The notes under the pieces were generated by a model, which was not told the DNA's origin, made no database searches, and worked only from the letters and a program-made list of their open reading frames with translations. A program made the position numbers and the translations under genes. From assembly GCA_018105865.1 (NCBI GenBank), contig CM030832.1, positions 24,891,908 to 24,955,907 on the forward strand: a DNA stretch of 64,000 bases. Reading direction: 5' to 3'. This document shows, piece after piece, positions 19,984-29,977 of the stretch. The DNA comes from Metaphire vulgaris. Taxonomy: Eukaryota; Annelida; Clitellata; Crassiclitellata; Megascolecidae. The first letter of the stretch is position 1. Each line of letters begins with the position of its first letter.

Positions 19984-21218
19984 TCGCGAAATCTCCTCTT
20001 TGATCCCTTAAGTGGCAATGGACGATATCCCGCGAATATGTTTTAATGATATTAAAGAGAAAATTCGACTGGCGGGAAGAGAAAATTTGGCCTAAAACAT
20101 CTGGGTCCCCACCCTTGTATTTGAGTGGTCTTGCTTGTGAATGACAACACACGTTTATCTTCAATTATAATGCAGTTTTAATCAGTAATTCAACAGGTTA
20201 ATTATGCAAGAATTGTGGCGCACAATCCCTCGCCATTAAATATACTTTCAGTGTCTTTCTGTCTGTACATTAATTAGATTGATAGGCAACGATACATAGT
20301 AATAGGCAGCAATAAACAATCATAGTCAGCAATACGAAATTATATGCAAATGTATTCACAGTCCTCAACACATATGAAAGAAAGATACACAAATAAGGTT
20401 CGATTCACTTTATCGTTTAAGGCAATAAACTATAACACTAACTTGTAGGGGCAAGGTAAGAGTATAGGTCACAAGGAAAGAGTGCGAGGTAAGAGGGCAA
20501 GGCACAAGGCGCGGGACCTTGCAAAGGACTCCGTCACTTGAGGCTTGCGGCCAATAATGTTATGCTGAGTAGGACTACGCGTCTGATTGCCCGCAGGACC
20601 TGGTAGTCCTGGGAACGTGTTGAGTAGGACTACGCGTCCGATTAAGGCGTGCGGCCTTGTAGTAGTTGTAGTACCGGCCATCCGGCGCGTCCTGGCGGCA
20701 GGACGGTACTGTCGGGGCGTCTTAGCGGTAAGACGGCATCTGATCCTGAGAAAAAGCTCAGACGGCCAGGAACGGGGTTCCTTCCGTCTCGATCGTTCAA
20801 GAAGCGGGCATTAATCGCTCACACAACCGACGGACATGGCTATCACGGGCTCAGATATAAGACGTTGGGACTGTACGATAAAAAGGTTTGCTATACGTCA
20901 GTCCATAAATCCTTAACAATTATTAAACGGAAAGCGACACCTGAGGAATCTCTTGCAGGTAAGTAGCTTTGCATAATCTCTAATTTTTAGTACAATAATA
21001 ATTGCTAATAGTTCGATAACTAATTAATTAAAAATAATCAATCATTTAAAGCGATCAATACTGCAATGGCAATGCATTAGCGTCGCCTGCACTGACGTCG
21101 CCTTAGCGACTAAACTGAGAAACGTCGCTAATATGAAATCTTCATATGGCAGTGCACATTAACCATTGTCAACACAGGTAGAATTGTATGACTCCACAAT
21201 TCCGCTACACAATTACTT
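19984..21218. mobile_element. Unclassified 1.2-kb insertion with 5-bp TSD
   Basis: aattg occurs at 19979-19983 and 21219-21223, exactly where the host coding frame breaks and resumes (...DCSQL / LIDRSNIRRE). Inside is a minus-strand frame with GGDPDVLGQIFSSRQSNFLF and NIIKTYSRDIVHCHLRDQRG near the left border, and direct repeats of gagtaggactacgcgt at about 20568 and 20622. A TATA-like box (agatataagacg, about 20850) hints at an LTR or promoter. The ends are not TG...CA, so the class stays open. The 5-bp TSD could be chance. Confidence 0.45.
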
Positions 21219-21939
21219 AATTGACAGAAGTAACATTAGAAGAGAGTGTCGGAAGTATCGCTATATGGTTCGTTCCGAAGCATTAACTGACACAACAGCA
21301 CTACTAGGTTTATATTTTGATGGAAGAAAGGATAAGACTCTAGCTAAAGAAAGGGTTGACGGAACCACTCGCCGTAGGGTAATTGTTGAGGAACACGTGT
21401 CGATGGCACAGGAACCTGTTCAAACTATATCGGACACATTACGCCAGAAAGAGGCAGTGCTACAAGCATACAGACAGCTACTGGACAATGCTATGTTTCA
21501 CCATCTCACTCACCGTCTGCCTGGACAACTTGCTATGTCACGCTGGGTTAGACCTACAATGGCCAACAGAGTCTTGCGTTTGTATGTTGCGACAGAGAAA
21601 CCGAGTGAAAATCTGAAAATAGTAGCGCAATTTGTACTCAAGTTCTATGCTCCAGTTTGGTTCACAATTAAGTCAAAGCCATCTTCGAAGGATGGGTCCA
21701 GACTAGAGGTGTGCACGGGGACTGACTGTTGTCCCCATCCCCTCCCGTCCCCGCAAAGCTTTTCTCCATCCCCACCCCGTCCCCATTGACTTAAAATCCA
21801 TCCCCACCCATCCCCTAATCTCTGTCCCCATCCCCATCCCCGTCCCCGCATTTCGGAACCCATCCCCGTCCCCGTACCCGCATTTTGGTCTCCGTCCCCG
21901 TCCCCGGTGTTTTATATCAACTATTCATTTATTAGAACC

Positions 21940-22112
21940 CAGTGTGCGATTTTATGACCTGGTGCAGCGGGGGAGGGGATTTGTCGAGCTTGGAGGGCGT
22001 AGTTGTTGGGGAAATGTAGCAGTGGGGGATGTAGTTGTGGGGAGATGCAGCAGTAGGGGGATGCAGTTGGGCAGTGGGGAGGAATCTTCTTCCCCCTACA
22101 AATCGCACCCTG
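21940..22112. mobile_element. Small hAT-type MITE nested in the 21704 hAT
   Basis: Ends CAGTGTGCGATTT and AAATCGCACCCTG; TSD ttagaacc/ttagtacc (7 of 8). Interior is G-rich (gtggggagatgcagc repeats). Confidence 0.82.
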
Positions 22113-22954
22113 TTAGTACCCAACACGAGAAGTAGCTTTTCAAAAAGTTACTATGCTCTTCTAAACTATACAATAATAATATATGAAAATGGGACATTAT
22201 TACTAACCTAATATCTTTAGCGCACATCATAACCATAGCGTCAGCCAATTCATTTTTCAACGTGTATACCGGAAACTAACCAAAAGATAACGGACATTCC
22301 CGGTTTTACTACCAATGCCATTCTGCCAGCAGTTGAGCAACACGTTGAAAAATGGATTGGCTCTCTTTCTTGTCCATGTTTTTGTAACTTTATAAAATGT
22401 TTAATTTATATAGTAGGCCTAAGCTAAGTGGAGTTTTTTAATCCACCTCCGAATCGATGGTGATTGAGTCAGGGGCACTAAGGTAAATAGTGATGGTGGT
22501 TGGTGGGCACAGGAGAGACTGGGCAATTGGCAGTGGGCACTGGGCGTTCAAATTACAAAGCTGTGCAAAGTGCTCTGCAATCCGCCCCACCTCTAAATTA
22601 TATTATCTTTTGTTGCCCTGTACATCTATAGGCTCCCTCAACAAGCTGAAACCGGCTCTGATAACTCTGATAATTCTTACCTGGTGTGCTTATCAATTAC
22701 CCTCAAGTTCTCAAATGGCTTTCTAGTCTCTACTGCATTCCAAGTCTTAGTTAGCAAACAGCCCGTATTGTTTACCAACTGCGAACTAACAATGGTGTCA
22801 AGTGATCAAAAGATTCAAAGCCAATCTTGCCGGCCTAACAGTCCAATTTAATGGCCTTTTAATTTGAAACTGAAAGGCGTATGCCTATAGTTAGTAGCTA
22901 TGCTTAAATCGGCCGAACGCATGATTATTGAATTGCGAGATTAATAGTCCACAT

Positions 22955-23110
22955 TCCCGCGGTATTTACGGCATTTTTGAAACCGCATCCGCGGTACTAC
23001 CGTCAGCCTGGATCCCGCTACCGCGGTACTACCGTCATAACTTTTCCGTCCCCATTAATATTTCGGCAAAATTACAGATTTCAATCCCGCTACCGCGGTA
23101 ACCCGCGGTA
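22955..23110. repeat. CCGCGGTA palindrome cluster
   Basis: cccgcggtattta, atccgcggtactaccgtc, ctaccgcggtactaccgtc, ctaccgcggtaacccgcggt: repeated perfect palindromes TACCGCGGTA in the right subterminal region of the hAT, the place where hAT transposases normally bind repeated short motifs. Confidence 0.8.
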
Positions 23111-23984
23111 GCCATTACCGTGCACTCCTCTAGTCCAGACATCTATGGATGCTGATGAAGCGGTCTCGTTACTTACCAGAAGATTTGAAAGCTGTCGTTT
23201 ATCCAGTCTTACAGCATAATGGCTATTTTTGCCATCCTGAGAATATTGTTCTTGCAATGCTGACTGATGAAAGGTCACATGCTAGGGAACTGGGCTTACC
23301 TGAATCATGCAAGCTCGAGCCTAAAAGACCCGTTTGCGTGGAGTCAGATGTTTTGAAATATCGCCATTCAACTTCAACGCTGAAGAGTATTTTGATATGA
23401 TTGATTGGCAAAAGTGATTGGTGACTGAACCACCTGCTCCTAAATCGGTCTCAGACGAGGACTTAGAAAGTCTAGTTCATAATGAATATACTAGATTTGC
23501 TGATTTCCTCCGATTTACTTGCCACACACAAGCAGTGGAAATGTGTGTGAAGGCAGTAACTGAAGCATCAACAGTTGCCATTGGTCACGAAGCAAGAGAT
23601 GGCTTCATTAGAGCCAGGATCATTGCACAAACCATCAATCGATACAAAAAGCGAATATCGCACAACCACATAACTTTAAATCATTAATTAAACCTTTTGA
23701 AAAATGCAGGTTGTTGCACTTTTCTCGGGAGGATCATATTTTATGTAAATAAAAATGATTGTCACTGTCTTTAGTTAAAATTAGGAATATTGATTGCAAT
23801 GGTTTACCAATGACTGACCATGAAACCATTTGTATGGGGCAAAAGATGTCAATAGACTTAAGTAAATTTTCACATGGTATATGAGTAATACCAATGGCAA
23901 GTTTTGGTGGGTATTACATAAGCATATTCGAGAGAAAAATTTGATCCATTACGTTCACTCCACCCTAGGTGTCAGTCGAGTCAA

Positions 23985-24250
23985 TAATAGTAGCTGACTC
24001 CCTATGATCCTTTGGAACTCTCTGCCGGTACAGGTCCGACAGACTGAATGTCTTACTGCCTTCAGGTCTAGACTAAAAACACATCTCTTCCTGTTTGAAT
24101 ATCCTCTTTAGCCGGAACCTGAAAGTACGGACTGATCTCTGGATTTCAACATCGAATCACCACGAAGAAGATCGCGACTATGATTTATCACTGAAGCAAT
24201 CATCGACTGGTGCTGATGTACTACTACAATGGCGCTAAAGAAGTTTCCTT
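23985..24250 (+). pseudogene. L2-like LINE, last 40 codons and 3' UTR
   Basis: The plus strand reads ILWNSLPVQVRQTECLTAFR then SRLKTHLFLFEYPL and stop (TAG at about 24109): the universal L2/CR1 ORF2 C-terminus. The 3' UTR ends with tggtgctgatgtactactacaatggcgctaaag and the (ACT)n tract, its tail. Strongly 5'-truncated. Confidence 0.85.
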
Positions 24251-24333
<83 letters not shown>

Positions 24334-24334
24334 T

Positions 24335-24376
<42 letters not shown>
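24251..24376. repeat. (ACT)n microsatellite, LINE tail
   Basis: About 126 bp of ACT with one ATT interruption; follows directly on the L2 3' UTR, so it is best read as an expanded LINE tail. Confidence 0.95.
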
Positions 24377-24378
<2 letters not shown>

Positions 24379-24539
24379 GCTATGATCCAACGACTATCGT
24401 CTGGTTTGCAACCCACATACAGTATCATGTTTTATGGTTTTAACATTTACAGAAATAGAGAAAGCTCTCTTACCAATTTAAGTGTTGGTTCTAGGCATAT
24501 TTTGCAATGAATTAACGAATCTCGTTGAATGAGAATGCT

Positions 24540-24875
24540 TTTGGTGATCTAGCATAGATTTCAAATATTGCGGTTAGCAGAAGTCCAGTGCTTTATAAAC
24601 CAGGAAACTAGTCTTGAATACAATTCTCTGCGCAAGGGGCAGCCAGTGTAACTTGCGAAGAACAGGTTTAATTAATGTTAACATGCTTACGAGTTCTAGT
24701 AATGGTTCGAGCTACAGAATTATGAATTCTGTGGAGCTTTTGATCATTAAATTTTGCCACACCATTGCATAAGCAATTGCAATTATCAAGTCTACTGGTA
24801 ACAATAGAATTATCTACTCTACCCGAAGTTTAAACCATCATTTACTGATACTCTGCTATTTAGAACGGAGACTAA
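24540..24875 (-). pseudogene. L2-like RT C-terminal fragment
   Basis: On the minus strand, broken frames give VDNSIVTSRLDNCNCLCNGV and PCAENCIQD-like text, the L2 thumb region (x-V-x-S-R-L-D-Y-C-N). Part of it (24745-24875) is repeated at 25078-25153 plus 25813-25866. Confidence 0.65.
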
Positions 24876-24895
24876 TTTATTATTATTATTATTAC

Positions 24896-24957
<62 letters not shown>
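24876..24957. repeat. (ATT)n microsatellite
   Basis: About 80 bp of ATT between two LINE remnants. Confidence 0.95.
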
Positions 24958-25080
24958 GGCAAATGAAAAAACAGCTAGATTTTATTTAATTTAGTTTTTT
25001 CAGTTGATTTGTGTTATTTTTGGTAGTGTACTACTCTTTTTGATGCTGTGCTTGTCATAAATAAAGATTATTATTATTAC
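24958..25080 (+). repeat. LINE 3'-UTR remnant
   Basis: aaacagctagattttattt...gcttgtcataaataaagattattattatt has the AATAAAG(ATT)n ending of L2/CR1 3' ends. aaacagctaga recurs at 25949, supporting tandem LINE copies. Confidence 0.5.
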
Positions 25081-25153
25081 ATTTTGCCATATCATTGCAT
25101 AAGGAATTGCAATTATCAAGTCTACTGGTAACAATAGTATTATCTACTCTATC

Positions 25154-25804
25154 CAGGGCCTCCGAGAGCGGGGGGCAGGGGGGCAAGTGCACAGGGGCCT
25201 GGCGATCTGGAGGGGCCCGGGCCGATACATAATTAATAATAATACCAATAATAACACTAAAGAAAGAGAGGCCCGGCGAGTAAAACAGGGGCCCGTACCA
25301 GAGGACATCAAAAGCATCAAAAGGAACAGTGTGAACAGGGGCGTCATTTGGGAGAGGGGTCAGCGGGCCTTCCCTCAAGGAAAATGAAGAAATAATGTAT
25401 TAAGTAAATAAATACTGTAAATGTGAAATGTCCAAAAATCGCCAAAATTGTCCAAAACTTTGCCAAAAATGTCAAAAATTTTAAAATTTGACAAAATTGG
25501 TCCAAAAATTGCCCAAAATTGCCTATAATTGCTCAAGGTTTGCCCATAATTTGCCAAAATTTGGCCAAATTTGACCAAAAATTATCCCGGCCCGAAGAAA
25601 AGTGTGAAATGACGCTACTGCGTGTGAAAAAGAGCAGCAAGGAAAAAGGTCATCACTAGTTTTCGAGAGTTGCAACATGACATCGTGTCGGTTAATTTGG
25701 GTTAAACCAATGACAAGAAAAAAGGGTCGTCAGCAATTTTGTAAATTTTTCGAGGCCCGCCGGCCATTCTGCACAGAGGCCCGGAATTTCTCTAGGCGGA
25801 CCTG
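25154..25804. mobile_element. hAT-type element with nested MITE
   Basis: TIR CAGGGCCTCCGAGAGCG at the left, CTCTAGGCGGACCTG at the right; perfect TSD actctatc (25146-25153, 25805-25812). It interrupts a LINE fragment whose uninterrupted paralogue lies at 24745-24875, so the empty site can be read directly. Contains an aaggaaaaaggtcatcac motif. Hosts 25336-25620. Confidence 0.9.
25336..25620. mobile_element. hAT-type MITE, CAGTAGCGTCATTT family (copy 2)
   Basis: Ends CAGGGGCGTCATTTGGG and GAAATGACGCTACTG; TSD agtgtgaa/cgtgtgaa (7 of 8). Same family as 9045-9322, in the opposite orientation. Confidence 0.87.
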
Positions 25805-25863
25805 ACTCTATCTGAAGGTTAAACCATCACTTATTGATACTCTACTATTTAAAACGGAGGTTA

Positions 25864-25866
<3 letters not shown>

Positions 25867-25910
<44 letters not shown>
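25867..25910. repeat. (ATT)n microsatellite
   Basis: 44 bp of ATT after the LINE fragment. Confidence 0.9.
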
Positions 25911-25911
<1 letters not shown>

Positions 25912-25929
25912 AGAAATGAATTATTATTA

Positions 25930-26560
25930 ATAATATTAAGGAAATGAAGAAACAGCTAGATTAGTAATTCTAGAATGCAGACAACATTAGGAAGCCACCT
26001 TCACAACTTTTTATATACCTCGAAATTATAGCTGTACTCCTTTACAGTAGGTACAGGCAACCATATGCCCAGTTGCCAACACCGAAATCTTCATGTTCGA
26101 GATTTAAATTTTACATTTAAATCAACAGATTGAATTGGTTTCATAAAATTACATTGACATCAAATATATCGATAAAAAATAAATACAGGAATTTTAAATA
26201 AATTTCAATAATTATAATAGTAGCACCATTTTAACATTAGAGAAAGTTTTTGTAAAGTATGCAAATAACACGAAAAGTTCAGTTCACTCATTTAATAATT
26301 CATTCAATAATTTTAAAATTAAAAATCAAGAGAAAAATATTTTTTAGACTCACAGACGCTTATATTCAATTCGCTAGCAGCATCATGCTAGGAGCATGAA
26401 CGTCTTTTATACATATATTAATGAAAAACTTTTAAGCTTTTATTTCGTTGTTTCCATTCACTGACAGAAGAAAGATTTTTAAAATCCATAGTCAAATTTT
26501 ATATTATGTGAACATGAGAAAAACTACTTAATCAAAATTATCAGCTTATGAGCTTCTTAT
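25930..26560. other. AT-rich stretch, nothing recognised
   Basis: No ORF, repeat or splice-supported exon could be identified. Confidence 0.4.
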
Positions 26561-26568
26561 GATTTATT

Positions 26569-27639
26569 GGTTTGGTGACATTTAATCACACGACACTTAA
26601 TCACCGACACTTAATCACCGACACTTAATCACGCGACTGTTAATCACACGGCAGTTAATCACGTACCAGTTAATCACGCGACAATTAATTACCCGCACTT
26701 AATCACGCGATAGCTAATCACCTCGGTATGTAGGCCTAATCCTTGTAACATTTCTAATTTATTTTAAAACTAAATAATGAAAGAACAATTTAGAAGCGAC
26801 ATTTTCCAATTTTACAGATATAGGCCTATTTAAATAAGTTCTCGATATTTCTGGTCAGTTGATATTATTATACTGTTAATATTTGCGGTCAGTTGAGGCA
26901 TACTGTATATCTCCCTTGAAGAGGTTAACATTTAAGGATGTAGTGAGAACCCCCCCATCTTTGTTTAGCACGCTGACTGCGCTGCAGATTCTTTGCCAGG
27001 CGCGACCTTTATGCGACCTCCTGGCTCAGTGGCGTAACGGGGGGCGGGGGCACTTTGTTGACTGCCCCCCGGGCCCCGGGCTGGGGGGGCCCCCAAAGAG
27101 GGGTCTAAGCTAGGGGTTAGTAAGCTAGGGTTAGGTTAGGGTTAACCCTAATAATCCTAGAAATGAACGTGCTGACGACCTTTTTTTTTTTTTTGCTCGT
27201 CAGGATAAAAAAGGAAAGGAGGTGATGACGTTTTTTTTTTTTTTTGCTCGTCAGCACGAAACTTTGGAACTTTAGGGCCCCCGTGGCAAAGATGCCCCCG
27301 GGCCCCCAAAAGTCACGCTACGCCACTGCCCTGGCTTCATATGCATTGAACAGAGGACGTTATTTGACGCCCCCACCGCTCTGCAGTGCCAAAATAAGGA
27401 AGTCAATTGACCACCCTAACGTTCAACGTGTTAAAGACACAGCGGTTAGTAACAGACTCAATGAATTAAAGCAGCTGTCCATATGATTAACTTTCACGTG
27501 ATTAACTGTCGCGTGATTAACTGTCGCGTGATTAATTGTCGGGTGATTAGCTATTGCGTGATTAAGTGTCGCATCATTAAGTGTCCAAGTGATTAACTGT
27601 AGCGTGATTAAGTGTCGCGTGATTAAATGTCTGTACACC
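26569..27639. mobile_element. Element with long inverted ends built of 15-16-bp subrepeats
   Basis: The left end (26577-26735) is about ten tandem units of ACTTAATCACGCG type. The right end (27484-27631) is about nine units of CGTGATTAACTGT, the inverse. Outer ends share GGT...GACATTTAATCAC. The flanks gatttatt at 26561-26568 and 27640-27647 are an identical 8-bp duplication. The middle has no credible ORF and hosts the MITE 27027-27328. It is non-autonomous; superfamily is open (Foldback-like or Mutator-like ends would look like this). Confidence 0.82.
27027..27328. mobile_element. hAT-type MITE nested in the 26569 element
   Basis: Ends CAGTGGCGTAACGGGG and TCACGCTACGCCACTG; TSD tcctggct/ccctggct (7 of 8). 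Two poly-T tracts, each followed by gctcgtcag, are inverse copies of the recurrent TGACAAGC motif. A short ttagggttaggttaggg run at about 27114-27143 is telomere-like but tiny. Confidence 0.85.
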
Positions 27640-28505
27640 GATTTATTGTGTTTTCGTAATATGTTCACGCAGTTCTTATAGGACGAGTTACCACATTAAT
27701 CAGTACGCTGTAATAATAATACTAATAATAACAATAATAAACAGCTGCAGCTGCAAAACAGCGGGAGAGAAGCCGCATTGAGCATTGCAAGATCAGTTGT
27801 ATTTGCAAATTTGCTGTACTTGACGTGAAAAAACATTCGAATCTTCATTCTGCCTCAACCTTCGTTAGCAATTGCGTTGCATTTCAGGTAAGAAAGATTC
27901 ATAGAAAAGTTTCTCGAATGCAAACAATCGTTCGTAATTATATAGCATGTTTTAGAAGAAGTCCTATAGGCCTAGTAGATAGTTATGTTTAGGCCCTATA
28001 TCTAAATGTTGAAACCGCACTAGCAGATATCTGGACTGTCAAGAAATGGCAACAAATGGTCTAGCCCCTCCTTTTTGTCTCATAAATTTCAAAAATAATA
28101 CAACTTGCCCCCACGGAGAGAGTTAATACTTTAAAAGGCGCCAATTTATTTACTAAAATATAACTGATCTTACTCATGGAAATATTTGAACGCATTTATA
28201 AGATTTATAGCCTATACAAGATGTTTTTATTTACTTGTACTTTCACCTAGTTGACTTTTGTTCCTTAGCGGAGTAAAACAGGGTGCATAGCATTTGAATA
28301 TCAACTGCATTAATAATTGCACAAATTGCCCTTATGTTGAAAACACTCCATTAAGATTTGTTGCAGTTATTCGAAACTCAGCGACTGAAAAGAAAGCACC
28401 AGATAAGGTAACTTGAATTGCAAAAATCTTGACGAAATCACCTTGCTTGGTAAGCAGTAACTGACTTGAGCTCATGTTGTAGCAGATACCAGAAGTCAAT
28501 ATGTT
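27640..28505. other. Unassigned stretch
   Basis: No gene is supported. A good donor-like sequence (atttcag|gtaaga, 27887/27888) could end a 5' UTR exon of gene B, but nothing else confirms it. Confidence 0.3.
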
Positions 28506-28516
28506 TTTTTCAGAAA

Positions 28517-28804
28517 TGTAAAGGTAAAGGTATGCCGCGTACTCGAATCCGAGCGTTGGGTTCCGGGGCTTATCTCCGGCCTGGGCAATAATCAACGTAT
28601 TTGGTATAGTCAATTATTCTTGAGTAGGTTGCCATTGCTTTCTCAAGACCCACGTTTTACCTCGCAGCTTAACGTCGCTGCTCAGTCCCCCACCGCCCTT
28701 TAGCGAGTAAGGCTGAGTTGACCTTAGGACTCCTGCGGGAATTGAACCAGCCAACTTCTGCTCCACCGTGTAGCGTTGTTACCACTCTTCTAACTTCCCG
28801 CACC
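28517..28804 (-). mobile_element. tRNA-derived SINE
   Basis: On the minus strand the element starts near gtggtaacaacgctacacgg (A-box-like) and has GGTTCAATTCCC (a good RNA polymerase III B box) about 40 bp on. It then runs through a conserved-looking body to the tail ggcatacctttacctttac. Perfect 11-bp TSD tttttcagaaa at 28506-28516 and 28805-28815. SINEs are copied by a partner LINE; the TTTACC-type tail may mark which one. Confidence 0.85.
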
Positions 28805-29079
28805 TTTTTCAGAAAATAATATGAAAATCAAGCAGCATTTGACATCTGCCAGGTTTCTGCCTATGATAATTTCAAAATGTAATTTCTGTCCATTCTGCAT
28901 GTGTCCGTAACGTCAAACTTCCCATCTTCAAAATCTTCGGAACAAAGACAGCTTGTGCTTTTGCAGCGTAATCATAAGTCTCATTATAAAGCGATTAACT
29001 ACTGTCAGAACTTTTGCATTATAGCTGATTAAAATCATAAAATAGATTGAAAATTATCTTGAAGTTTTAAATAATTGTC

Positions 29080-29192
29080 ATGTCTGATATCATTCAGCAG
29101 TTGATTAAACTGATGACAGATGAAGAGGATCGTTGCATTGCTGACTCTCTTCTGTCTCTACCAGGGGCAGAAAATCAGGTGGAAGCACAGAG
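29080..29192 (+). CDS. Possible small exon upstream of CTLD gene B
   Basis: An ATG-started frame reads MSDIIQQLIKLMTDEEDRCI then ADSLLSLPGAENQVEAQ and meets a good donor (ag|gtaaaag). An in-frame stop lies just before the ATG. It has no signal peptide, and its phase-2 exit does not fit the phase-1 entry of the exon at 29978, so either the boundaries are wrong or it is not part of gene B. It could be a chance frame. Confidence 0.2.
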
Positions 29193-29310
29193 GTAAAAGA
29201 GCTGCAAATTAATGGCTATTTATGCGCTATTTATGTTCTATCTCCATCCCCGATTTGGTTCCGATAAGGATAATCAGACCATCATTTTAAATGACTAGTT
29301 GGCAGGCCCT

Positions 29311-29809
29311 CAGTGTTGTAAAGTATTTAAATACTTTCAGTATTTAAATACTATTTAAATACTTTGTCCAGTATTTAAGAAAGTATTTAAATACTCATCC
29401 AAAATTAAGTATTTAAATAGTATTTAAATACCATAGAGTATTTAGATGTATTTAAGAAATTTAAATACTTTTGATTTATTGCAATTTTCACATAATTATA
29501 ACGTTTCTTATAGACTGTTCATTTTTACATTTTCTTTACTGATGGTTTTAGACAGTTGAACAGTTCAGGAGGTCTACATTGACATTGTTAGAAATAATTT
29601 TAACTAACATTTCTTTACACAAAAATACGGTTGTGCGAATCGTGTCAAATACATTATCAAGTATTTAAAAAGTATTTAAAACTTATTTGCCAGTATTTAA
29701 ATACTTACCCTGGTATTTGGGTATTTAAATACTATTTAAATACTACATGAGAACCAAGTATTTATGAAAGTATTTAAATACTTTCAGTGAAGTATTTATT
29801 ACAACACTG
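29311..29809. repeat. TATTTAAATA-rich TIR element
   Basis: Ends CAGTGTTGTAAAGTATTT and AAGTATTTATTACAACACTG are inverted. The body contains more than ten copies of AGTATTTAAATACT, a perfect 14-bp palindrome. The CAG...CTG ends suggest hAT, but no 8-bp duplication was found. Confidence 0.7.
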
Positions 29810-29977
29810 TAGCTACTGTATGTTGCAGTGGCTTTGAAGAAATAAATGCTTAATTATACAATGTTATATTATTACACGAAGTGTGCTGCCTTGAAATTAC
29901 TGCCATGTTTATGTTTCTGAATCAAGACGATTAAGATCTTGAATATTTATTATTTTTATATTCATAATTTCATATAG

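Larger units (their letters stand above)
21704..23132. mobile_element. hAT element inserted in copy 1
   Basis: TIRs TAGAGGTGTGCACGGGG and CCGTGCACTCCTCTA; perfect TSD gtccagac (21696-21703, 23133-23140). No transposase. The left subterminal region (21720-21910) is a tract of CCGTCCCC/CATCCCC; the right one (22955-23110) has five or more ACCGCGGTA palindromes. A 173-bp MITE is nested at 21940-22112, and a 23-bp inverted repeat (agccaattcatttttcaacg at 22243 and its inverse at 22340-22362) lies in the middle. Confidence 0.88.
19150..23687 (+). pseudogene. Decayed element protein of unknown family, copy 1
   Basis: I do not know a function for this protein. From memory, similar multi-copy uncharacterised proteins occur in many invertebrate genomes. 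Pieces in order: VRKIWSIASIPTVTVTRIVQ..LIKGHHEKYKKLL (about 19280-19380), CTCKKSSKIPVLEQKFLQDQ and RKMMISGVDRATTLML (19490-19650), SERHAISDRAAAEIASTILQ (19880-19983), then after the first insert IDRSNIRRECRKYR, LYFDGRKDKTLA, and TSD-proximal YAPVWFTIKSKPSSKDGS (21219-21703). After the hAT come SRYLPEDLKAVVYPVLQHNG (23160-23230) and FTCHTQAVEMCVKAVTEAS (23515-23575). The join across the hAT is in frame when one TSD copy is ignored. Stops, frameshifts and a missing middle part make it a pseudogene. The middle of copy 2 has CDGTVTNTGK, so the family carries a conserved acidic DGT motif. Confidence 0.7.
18795..23968 (+). mobile_element. TIR element with uncharacterised protein, copy 1 (multiply invaded)
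   Basis: Left end GTAGGGTGGAATGAAAA; right end TTCACTCCACCCTA. The same ends bound copy 2 (33372-35827). About 2.5 kb belongs to the element itself; the rest is an insert at 19984-21218 and a hAT at 21704-23132. The coding pieces are listed separately. No TSD is evident at this copy, so the outer limits rest on comparison with copy 2. Confidence 0.65.
25078..25866 (-). pseudogene. Second L2-like RT fragment, split by a hAT
   Basis: 25078-25153 and 25813-25866 together repeat 24745-24875 (ttgcaattatcaagtctact, taaaccatcactta). The hAT at 25154-25804 separates them with its TSD. Confidence 0.75.

Noticed and set aside
18789..23974. A TSD for copy 1 of the TIR-protein element
   Set aside because: tcactg and gtgtca do not match; a shifted 5-of-6 match was judged too weak.
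24108..24510. Poly-Ser, poly-Thr and poly-Leu frames
   Set aside because: Artefact of the (ACT)n LINE tail.
27114..27143. Telomere-like TTAGGG repeats
   Set aside because: Only about five imperfect units inside a MITE; too short for an interstitial telomere.
28330..28440. Possible plus-strand exon (NCPYVENTPLRFVAVIRNS) or minus-strand frame
   Set aside because: No acceptor of quality and no similarity to CTLD or another domain.
28517..28804. A genuine tRNA gene on the minus strand
   Set aside because: The A and B box parts are there, but no cloverleaf with acceptor stem could be formed, and the 11-bp TSD and tail identify a SINE.
29311..29809. Calling this a hAT with confidence
   Set aside because: CAG...CTG ends fit, but the 8-mers outside (caggccct, tagctact) do not match.
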